The position numbers and the translations under genes were made by a program. From Luteibacter sp. OK325 (GTDB lineage: Bacteria > Pseudomonadota > Gammaproteobacteria > Xanthomonadales > Rhodanobacteraceae), in contig NZ_QAOX01000013.1 of the NCBI RefSeq assembly GCF_003050935.1, forward strand, positions 1-64,000: 64,000 nucleotides of DNA. Reading direction: 5' to 3'. The notes under the pieces are model-generated. The model was given only the letters and a program-made list of their open reading frames with translations, did not search any database and was not told the DNA's origin. Position 1 is the first letter of the stretch; every line of letters begins with the position of its first letter. Shown here piece by piece: positions 57,830 to 64,000 of the stretch.

Positions 57830-58756
57830 TCAGTCTTCCGGATACGCCAACGCGTAATCGAACGCCGCCCGTACTGCCGCCACCTGCGCTTCGTTGCACT
57901 GCCGCGACGTGGCGCGTGGGCTGTCCGGATAGACCTCGGTGGTCGTGACGTAACGCGCGTTGGTGATGCCGGCGCACAAGCCCAGCTTCTTCAGGTCGTA
58001 CTCGATCACGCCATGCGCGACGACCGGCGAGCCGATGATCTCGTGGTGTTCGTCCGCTGGAGCGATATGCGTGACCTTGGCGACGGCCTCGATGATCGTT
58101 TCCTGGAATTCCGGTTGGCGGTTAAAGGTATCGTCGACCAGGTAGAAGCCATCGGGAATCTCGCCCGGCTCGTATTCCTTGCCGTCACGCGCCGCCACCG
58201 CCGGACGAAACTCCGACTCGTCCGAATCGGTGGTTTCGTGCAGGTCGATGTGCACCAGCACCTTGTCGACCAGTGGCGCGAGCAGATTCACCAGCGCAGC
58301 CGACTCGGCGGCCGGACTGCCTTCGCGGAAATTGCGGTTCGGATCGATCGCATCCGGATTCCAGCGCTGGATACGTTCGTAGGCCCAGGGACTGATGCAT
58401 GGCAACACCAGCAGGTTGGCGCGGCCGGCGTAGTCGCCGGCGTGGTCGCGCACGAACTGCAGCGCCCCTTCGACGCCACTGGTCTCGTAACCGTGCACGC
58501 CGCCGGTCACCAGCAGGACGGGAAGGTCATCGCGCCAACCCCGGCTGCGGATCGCGAGCAAGGGATATTTCCCCTCCGCGTAGTCAAGTACGCCGTATTC
58601 AGAGACGTCGAAGCGATCACGCAGCGCATCGATCGCCGTCATGACGTCGACTGCATAGCTGCGGCTCTTCACCTGGCGCGAACGCCAGTTGGCGACTTCA
58701 GCAGCGCCCCAGGGTTGTCCGGGCATGCCGATGGGGTACGAAGATGGCGTGGTCAT
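57830..58756 (-). CDS. M14 family metallocarboxypeptidase
   Basis: A 308 aa zinc peptidase without a signal peptide. The zinc motif HGYE lies in TGGVHGYETSG, the third ligand in VLVHIDLHETTD, and DPNRNF gives the substrate-carboxylate Arg/Asn. It resembles the AstE/aspartoacylase-like side of M14. The substrate is unknown. The ATG at 58756 gives MTTPSSYPIG; the frame is open slightly further upstream. Confidence 0.85.
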   Translation of the reverse strand: MTTPSSYPIGMPGQPWGAAEVANWRSRQVKSRSYAVDVMTAIDALRDRFDVSEYGVLDYAEGKYPLLAIRSRGWRDDLPVLLVTGGVHGYETSGVEGALQFVRDHAGDYAGRANLLVLPCISPWAYERIQRWNPDAIDPNRNFREGSPAAESAALVNLLAPLVDKVLVHIDLHETTDSDESEFRPAVAARDGKEYEPGEIPDGFYLVDDTFNRQPEFQETIIEAVAKVTHIAPADEHHEIIGSPVVAHGVIEYDLKKLGLCAGITNARYVTTTEVYPDSPRATSRQCNEAQVAAVRAAFDYALAYPED

Positions 58757-58860
58757 GAGCCGGATAGTAAACATTTTCGGAAGATCAGGTATTCATAAGC
58801 ATTGCGGCTTAACCTCAGACCTTGGCGGCATGCCGGCCGCCGCTAGGAGGAGGTGGGGCC

Positions 58861-59484
58861 ATGGCACTACGAACGTGGGCATGCCTGTGCGCGCTGGCCG
58901 TATCGGCCCCGGCCTTCGCAGGCGGTGGACCGCTCGGCATCGATCATCGACTCCACTACGACAACAGCGGCATCTGGAAACGCAGCAACCAGAAGATCCT
59001 CGCCACCGGAACCGCCGTGACCATCATCGGCGGGGCGCTGCTGCTGGGCGACAACGACGAGTTCGGCGACACACTCTGGCGCTCGGTGGATTCGGTCGTT
59101 CTGGCTAGCGCCACAACGGACGTGCTCAAGCTGGGCTTCCGGCGACAGCGCCCTTCCGAGACGGATGACCCGGACAAATTCTTTTCCAGCGGCAAGAAGA
59201 ACAACAGCTTCCCGAGTGGCGAAGTGACCCTCATATCGGCGGCCGTTACGCCGTTCATCGTCCACTACGGCGAGGATCACCCGATGGTCTACGCCCTCGC
59301 CCTGCTGCCTGCCTACGACATGGTCGCGCGCATGAAGACCCGGGGCCACTGGCAAACCGACGTCCTGGCCGGCGCCGCGATCGGCACCGGCTTCGGTATC
59401 TGGGCCTCGCACCGGAATTCACCCTTCATCCTCAGTCTGTTGCCGGGTGGCTTCCAGGTGGGCTTCATCAAGCACTTCGACTAG
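58861..59484 (+). CDS. PAP2 family phosphatase, exported
   Basis: A 207 aa protein with a signal peptide (to about residue 20) and the PAP2 triple motif. C1 is K90-X6-R97-P98 (KLGFRRQRP), C2 is FPSGE (E121 where the family has His) and C3 is R157-X5-H163-X3-D167. The nucleophile His163 is present but the C2 acid-catalyst His is replaced. Possible substrates are lipid A, undecaprenyl-PP or phosphatidate phosphates. It is divergent from the M14 gene. Confidence 0.85.
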   Translation: MALRTWACLCALAVSAPAFAGGGPLGIDHRLHYDNSGIWKRSNQKILATGTAVTIIGGALLLGDNDEFGDTLWRSVDSVVLASATTDVLKLGFRRQRPSETDDPDKFFSSGKKNNSFPSGEVTLISAAVTPFIVHYGEDHPMVYALALLPAYDMVARMKTRGHWQTDVLAGAAIGTGFGIWASHRNSPFILSLLPGGFQVGFIKHFD

Positions 59485-59499
59485 GCGGCTTGCCGGCCG

Positions 59500-60363
59500 T
59501 CACTCGATGTTCTGAACCTGCTCGCGCATCTGCTCGATCAACACCTTGAGCTCGACCGCGGCGTTCGTGGTACGCGAGTCGACGGACTTCGAGCCCAGCG
59601 TATTCGCCTCGCGGTTGAACTCCTGCATGAGGAAGTCCAGGCGGCGGCCGACCGGCTCCTTCAGCGCGAGCACGCGGCGGGCTTCGGAGATGTGGGTGGC
59701 CAGGCGGTCGAGCTCTTCGTCCACGTCGATGCGGGTGATCTGCAGCACCAGTTCCTGCTCGAGACGGCCCGGGTCGGCCGGCTGGCGGATATCGGCCAGG
59801 CGTCCTTCGAGGCGCAGGCGCAGGGCGGCCTGGATCTCGGGCAGCCAGCCGCGGACGTCGCCAACGATCTTCTCGATGCCGTTCAGACGCTCGATCAGCA
59901 GCTCGCCCAGCTTGGTGCCTTCGCGGCCGCGGGTGTCGTTGAGGGTGACCAGGGCACGGTCGAGCACCTCGATCAGGGCCACCTGCAGGGCATCGGCGTC
60001 CGTTTCCGCCTGGCGCAGCACACCGGGGAAGCGGAGCAGCTCGGTGAACTCGATGGACATGCGCGGGAAGCGATGTTCGAGGTCCAGCGCCAGCTCGGAC
60101 AGGCGCGCCAGCATCTGGTTGTTGACCTGCAGGCCCTCGCTGGAGCCGGCTTCGCTGCGCAGGCGCACGGTGAGATCGACCTTGCCGCGCGACAGATGGG
60201 CGCCGATGCGCTCGCGCAGGGTGCTTTCGAAGCTGCGCAGCTCCTCGGGCAGCCGGGGGCTGATCTCGAGGTAGCGGTGGTTCACGGTGCGCAGTTCGCA
60301 GGTGAGGGTGCCGGTGGGGCCAGCGCTCTCGGCGGAGGCGTAAGCGGTCATGCTGCGGATCAT
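59500..60363 (-). CDS. yicC: YicC family protein (putative endoribonuclease)
   Basis: A 287 aa protein with the family start MIRSMTAYASAES and the C-terminal DUF1732 block (FLMQEFNREANTLGSKSVDSRTTNAAVELKVLIEQMREQVQNIE). E. coli YicC acts as an RNase on small RNA. It is divergent from rph with about 75 bases between, the standard arrangement. Confidence 0.93.
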   Translation of the reverse strand: MIRSMTAYASAESAGPTGTLTCELRTVNHRYLEISPRLPEELRSFESTLRERIGAHLSRGKVDLTVRLRSEAGSSEGLQVNNQMLARLSELALDLEHRFPRMSIEFTELLRFPGVLRQAETDADALQVALIEVLDRALVTLNDTRGREGTKLGELLIERLNGIEKIVGDVRGWLPEIQAALRLRLEGRLADIRQPADPGRLEQELVLQITRIDVDEELDRLATHISEARRVLALKEPVGRRLDFLMQEFNREANTLGSKSVDSRTTNAAVELKVLIEQMREQVQNIE

Positions 60364-60438
60364 GGATGGCTCGCTTGCGCGGCGGGAAAGACCGCAATGG
60401 TAAACTGACCCACCGTCCGCGCCCAAATCAGGTTATCC

Positions 60439-61170
60439 ATGACTTTTTCCCGTCCGAGCGGCCGCGCCGCCGACCAGCTGCGCGCCGTCAGCATCGAACG
60501 CCACTACACCCGCCATGCGGAAGGTTCCGTTCTGGTGTCCTTTGGCGACACCAAGGTGCTGTGCACAGCCTCGGTCGAAGAGCGCGTTCCGCCGTGGCTT
60601 CGCGGCAAGGGCGAGGGCTGGGTCACGGCCGAGTACGGCATGCTGCCCCGCGCCACCACCGACCGCACCCAGCGTGAAGCCGCGCGCGGCGGCCAGGGCG
60701 GTCGCACCATGGAGATCCAGCGTCTGATCGGCCGCTCCCTGCGCGCCTGCGTGGACCGCGCCGCCCTGGGCGAGCGGGTCATCACCCTGGACTGCGACGT
60801 GATCCAGGCCGACGGCGGCACCCGCACGGCGGCCATCACCGGCGCCTACGTGGCGCTCGTGGATGCCGTGGCCACGCTGACCAAGCGCAATGCCATCAAG
60901 CGCAACCCCATTCTCGGCGCCATCGCGGCGGTCTCCGTGGGCATCTATAACGGCGTGCCAGTGCTCGACCTCGACTACGCCGAGGATTCCAACTGCGACA
61001 CCGACATGAACGTGGTGATGAACGACGGCGGTGGTTTCATCGAGGTGCAGGGCACCGCCGAGGGCCACGCCTTCCGCCGCGACGAGATGAATGCCCTGAT
61101 GGACCTGGCCGCCAAGGGTATCGACGAGCTGGTGATCGCCCAGCGCGCCGCGCTGGAGAGCGCCCCGTGA
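60439..61170 (+). CDS. rph: Ribonuclease PH
   Basis: A 243 aa phosphorolytic 3'-5' exoribonuclease that trims tRNA 3' ends. Signatures are [68 protein letters not shown] and [18 protein letters not shown]. It is intact, unlike the frameshifted E. coli K-12 allele. It overlaps the GNAT gene by four bases. Confidence 0.96.
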   Translation: MTFSRPSGRAADQLRAVSIERHYTRHAEGSVLVSFGDTKVLCTASVEERVPPWLRGKGEGWVTAEYGMLPRATTDRTQREAARGGQGGRTMEIQRLIGRSLRACVDRAALGERVITLDCDVIQADGGTRTAAITGAYVALVDAVATLTKRNAIKRNPILGAIAAVSVGIYNGVPVLDLDYAEDSNCDTDMNVVMNDGGGFIEVQGTAEGHAFRRDEMNALMDLAAKGIDELVIAQRAALESAP

Positions 61171-61679
61171 CCGAGGTACGCGCGGCCACGCCCGACGATC
61201 TCGATGCCATCGTCGAGGTTCATCGTGCCGCCTTCGGCCGCGATGCCGAGGCCGATCTGGTCCGCCGTCTGGTCGCCGCCGGACGCGCCTCGATCTCGCT
61301 GGTGGCCGTGGACGAGGAAGACACCGTGCTCGGCCACGTGCTGTTCTCGCCGGTGACCATCGAAGAAGGCGACGACGGCAAGTCGCTCGGCCTGTCGCCG
61401 GTCGCCGTCCATCCGGATCACCAGCGCCAGGGCATCGGCCACGACCTGGTCGAGGAAGGCATCGGTGCCTGCTTCGTGCAGGACGCACGCGCCGTCTTCG
61501 TCCTTGGTTCGCCGGCGTATTACACCCAGTTCGGCTTCGCCAAGGCATCCGCGCACGACCTGCGCGATGCCTATGAAGGCGGCAACGCCTTCCAGGTGCT
61601 GCCGCTCACGATCGATGGCCTGGCCGGCTATCGCGGTCGCGTGGACTACGCGCCCGAGTTCGCGGCCGAGGGGCTTTGA
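61167..61679 (+). CDS. GNAT family N-acetyltransferase
   Basis: A 170 aa YhbS-like acetyltransferase. The acetyl-CoA loop is [17 protein letters not shown] (the Q/RxxGxG/A motif) and [17 protein letters not shown] is typical of the group. The GTG start is embedded in the rph stop (GTGA) and its stop is four bases before rdgB, so it is inserted tightly between two classical neighbours. The substrate is unknown. Confidence 0.88.
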   Translation: MTEVRAATPDDLDAIVEVHRAAFGRDAEADLVRRLVAAGRASISLVAVDEEDTVLGHVLFSPVTIEEGDDGKSLGLSPVAVHPDHQRQGIGHDLVEEGIGACFVQDARAVFVLGSPAYYTQFGFAKASAHDLRDAYEGGNAFQVLPLTIDGLAGYRGRVDYAPEFAAEGL

Positions 61680-61683
61680 GCCG

Positions 61684-62277
61684 ATGCGTCTCGTACTGGC
61701 TTCCGGTAATGCGGGCAAGGTCGTCGAGCTGGAGCAGCTGCTCGCCGGTAGCGGTGTGCAGCTGGTACCGCAAACCGCCCTTGGCGTGAGCGACGCCGAG
61801 GAAACCGGCCTGACCTTCGTCGAGAACGCGCTGATCAAGGCGCGCCACGCCGCGCGTGCCACCGGCATGCCCGCGCTGGCCGACGACTCGGGCATCTGTG
61901 TCGACGCCCTCGGTGGCGCACCCGGGCTGTATGCCGCGCGCTACGCGGGCAAGCACGGCGACAGTGCGGCGAATAATGCCAAGCTGCTGCACGAGCTCGC
62001 CGGCGTGCCGACGGAAAAACGCAGCGCCTACTTCATCGCCGTGCTCGTGGTACTGCGCCACGCCGACGATCCGGCACCGCTGGTCGCCGAGGGTCGCTGG
62101 CACGGGCGTATCCTCGAGGCACCCCGTGGCGCAGGCGGTTTCGGCTACGACCCGCTATTCCTTCCCGACGGCCACGCACTCGGCGCCGCCGAACTGGACC
62201 CGGCCCTGAAGAACCGCCTCAGCCATCGCGGCCAGGCGCTGGAAGTGCTCAAGGCCCGCTTCGCCGAGCTGTCATGA
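61684..62277 (+). CDS. rdgB: XTP/dITP (non-canonical purine NTP) pyrophosphatase
   Basis: A 197 aa house-cleaning enzyme that removes ITP, dITP and XTP. Signatures are LASGNAGKVVEL, ETGLTFVENALIKARHAA, LADDSGICVDALGGAPGLYAARYAG and GGFGYDPLFLP. The start at 61684 is the family N-terminus. It overlaps hemW by four bases. Confidence 0.95.
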   Translation: MRLVLASGNAGKVVELEQLLAGSGVQLVPQTALGVSDAEETGLTFVENALIKARHAARATGMPALADDSGICVDALGGAPGLYAARYAGKHGDSAANNAKLLHELAGVPTEKRSAYFIAVLVVLRHADDPAPLVAEGRWHGRILEAPRGAGGFGYDPLFLPDGHALGAAELDPALKNRLSHRGQALEVLKARFAELS

Positions 62278-63431
62278 CTCTCGTCCCGCCACCGCTGTCG
62301 CTCTATGTCCACATGCCGTGGTGCGTGCGCAAATGCCCGTACTGCGACTTCAACTCGCACGGCGTACGCGGCACACCCGCCTATGCCGAGTACGTGGACG
62401 TACTCCTCGCGGACCTCGACGCGGACCTGCGTGATTTCGGCGAGGCCATTGGCGGCCGGCCTGTTGAAACGGTGTTCTTCGGTGGCGGCACGCCGAGTCT
62501 GTTCGCCCCGGAGCTGGTCGGTCGTTTCCTCGACGGCGCCCGGCGGCGCCTGGTCTTCGCCTCCAACGCGGAAATCACCCTGGAGACGAACCCCGGCACC
62601 GTCGAGCACGGACGATTCGACGGCTATCTCGCCGCCGGCGTGAATCGCATTTCGTTCGGCGTGCAGAGTTTCGACAACGACAAGCTCCACCGGCTGGGCC
62701 GCATCCACTCCGCCCACGAGGCGGAAGACGCCGTGCGCCAGGCCCGGGATGCCGGCATCGACAACATCAATATCGACCTGATGTACGCCTTGCCCGAACA
62801 GACGCTCGACGGCGCGCTGGACGACGTACGACGGGCCATGGCGCTGTCACCCACGCATATCTCGCACTACCAGCTCACGCTGGAACCGAATACGGCCTTT
62901 GCCGCGAACCCGCCGCCTCTGCCCGACGACGACGCGGCATGGGCCATCCAGGAAGCCTGCGAAGCGAGCCTGGCCGCCGGTGGCTACGGGCAGTACGAAG
63001 TCTCGGCCTATGCTGCGCCCGGTCGCCGGTGCGCGCACAACCTCAACTACTGGCGCTTCGGTGACTACCTTGGCATCGGCGCGGGCGCGCACGGCAAGAT
63101 CACCGATGCCGCCGGGGTGCATCGCCGCTGGAAGACCCGCCTGCCCGCCGCTTACCTCGCCTCGTCGGGCCAGCCGGGCCGGATCGGCGGCGATACCCTC
63201 GTTGGCGGCGACGACTTGCCTTTCGAGTACATGCTCAACGCCCTGCGCCTGATCGACGGCGTACCCGCGGCTGACTTTGCCGAGCGGACCGGTCTTGCCG
63301 CAGCCACCATCGCCCCGGCCCGGGCGACCTGCATCGCACGCGGCTGGTTGGTGGACGACCCCACTGTCCTGCGCACCACGCCGCTGGGTCAACGCTTCCT
63401 CAACAATGTCATCGAAGCCTTCATGGCCTGA
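62274..63431 (+). CDS. hemW: Radical SAM heme chaperone HemW
   Basis: A 385 aa member of the HemN-like group but with the HemW N-terminus: cluster motif CVRKCPYCDF (CX3CX2C), FFGGGTPSLF and GVQSFDNDKLHRLGRIH. HemW binds heme and delivers it to respiratory proteins; it is not a coproporphyrinogen oxidase. It ends the rph-GNAT-rdgB-hemW operon. Confidence 0.93.
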   Translation: MTLVPPPLSLYVHMPWCVRKCPYCDFNSHGVRGTPAYAEYVDVLLADLDADLRDFGEAIGGRPVETVFFGGGTPSLFAPELVGRFLDGARRRLVFASNAEITLETNPGTVEHGRFDGYLAAGVNRISFGVQSFDNDKLHRLGRIHSAHEAEDAVRQARDAGIDNINIDLMYALPEQTLDGALDDVRRAMALSPTHISHYQLTLEPNTAFAANPPPLPDDDAAWAIQEACEASLAAGGYGQYEVSAYAAPGRRCAHNLNYWRFGDYLGIGAGAHGKITDAAGVHRRWKTRLPAAYLASSGQPGRIGGDTLVGGDDLPFEYMLNALRLIDGVPAADFAERTGLAAATIAPARATCIARGWLVDDPTVLRTTPLGQRFLNNVIEAFMA

Positions 63432-63550
63432 TTGCTGCCGTTTCCGCTCCTAGTCCATAAGCCCTAAGCCGTAAGCCCGCCGGTCACCCGCTGGCGCCCA
63501 TAGGGTGCGGACGCCTAAACTCGACCCCAGGCAGGGGAGAAACCAATCGA

Positions 63551-64000
63551 ATGAGCGCAGGCATGCAGCCCCCACACGGCAGAATGGGTCAGGGCCCCGT
63601 TGCTTTGTCGCCACGCGCGGAGCGCGAGGCGCAGCAGGGCCTGTCGCTGTGCCTGACATGGCTGGATATGCCGCTGCGGGAATCCCTGCGCGACTTCAGC
63701 CAACGCTTGTTCGCCACGGCCGAGAGCACCCGCAATCACCTCGAGCAGCAGGAATGTTTCGATTGCCGGAACATCGTCGAGCGCGAGGGACCGGCCTTCC
63801 GTAACCGTTTCGCCGCCCATCTCTCCGATCGCTTCCGTCACCTTGGCGAAAATACCGAGAGCAAGTCGACCACGGGCGACCACCTCACCCTGGGCATGAA
63901 CCTGAGCCTGGTGGATCCCGAGGAACAGGAACAGACCGATGCGCTGACCAGCATGGCTGCACGCGGCGAAGCGCGCAGTGCCAGCAGCCTGTTCGAACTG
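63551..64000 (+). CDS. DUF1631 family protein, 5' part (cut by window edge)
   Basis: The frame of 150 codons runs off the window. It begins MSAGMQPPHGRMGQG and contains HLTLGMNLSLVDPEEQEQTDALTSMAARGEARS, the N-terminal pattern of DUF1631 proteins (usually about 700-800 aa). GGGAGAA precedes the ATG. The family is of unknown function; some members link to c-di-GMP-type PilZ regions, but this part does not show that. Confidence 0.75.
   Translation, partial: MSAGMQPPHGRMGQGPVALSPRAEREAQQGLSLCLTWLDMPLRESLRDFSQRLFATAESTRNHLEQQECFDCRNIVEREGPAFRNRFAAHLSDRFRHLGENTESKSTTGDHLTLGMNLSLVDPEEQEQTDALTSMAARGEARSASSLFEL

Overview
The window is GC-rich DNA from a gammaproteobacterium of the Xanthomonadales/Lysobacterales, most like Rhodanobacteraceae (Luteibacter/Dyella type). 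The basis is protein similarity recalled by eye (ArgD, PPi-dependent phosphofructokinase, DUF2333, ELM1-like, VirK/YbjX), the gene orders yicC/rph/rdgB/hemW and rpoZ-spoT-ridA-recG, and a dense family of short palindromic repeats between genes. It is a chromosomal housekeeping region. I saw no tRNA, rRNA, CRISPR array, prophage, transposase or plasmid function.

Layout. 1-12 kb: DUF192 protein, rubredoxin, thiE-hemL, argD, a sigma-54 activator, an SDR, a Lon-N domain protein, mpl, adk, a CPBP protease and a PPi-dependent phosphofructokinase. Between argD and the activator, an apparently gene-free 329 bp holds a textbook -24/-12 sigma-54 promoter followed about 100 nt later by a strong terminator: a candidate sigma-54-dependent small RNA. 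12-23 kb: a CodA-type deaminase with an altered specificity residue, two His/Asp-rich RcnB-like proteins, a K+-independent H+-pyrophosphatase, two S9 peptidases and soluble pyrophosphatase. 23-29 kb: DUF2333, thiC with a TPP riboswitch, a TetR regulator, a PCMT-like protein and tolC. 29-37 kb: lipid A/LPS genes (waaA, lpxL, VirK/YbjX, a GT2, an O-antigen ligase, a GT4), a zf-CHCC protein and YceI. 37-44.6 kb: a nitroreductase, an ELM1-like protein and recG-ridA-spoT-rpoZ. 44.6-50 kb: the Mla phospholipid transport system (mlaA on +, gmk-mlaFEDCB on -), with an internally duplicated MlaD. 50-64 kb: AraC/SDR pair, acylase-amidohydrolase pair, an orphan GT4, an M14 peptidase, a PAP2 phosphatase, yicC, rph-GNAT-rdgB-hemW and the start of a DUF1631 gene.

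Themes. Envelope biogenesis dominates (Kdo transfer, lipid A acylation, O-antigen ligation, Mla transport, TolC, murein recycling by Mpl). Pyrophosphate is a second theme: PPi-phosphofructokinase, membrane H+-PPase and soluble PPase lie within 12 kb. Nucleotide and stress functions (gmk, rpoZ, spoT, rdgB, rph, adk) form the third.

Noncoding content is rich. Twelve loci carry a REP-like hairpin family whose stem comes in three compensating versions, including one 31-bp-period tandem array. Two copies of a large nested inverted-repeat element (45 bp identical in all four arms, with different cores) fill the two longest gene-free gaps.
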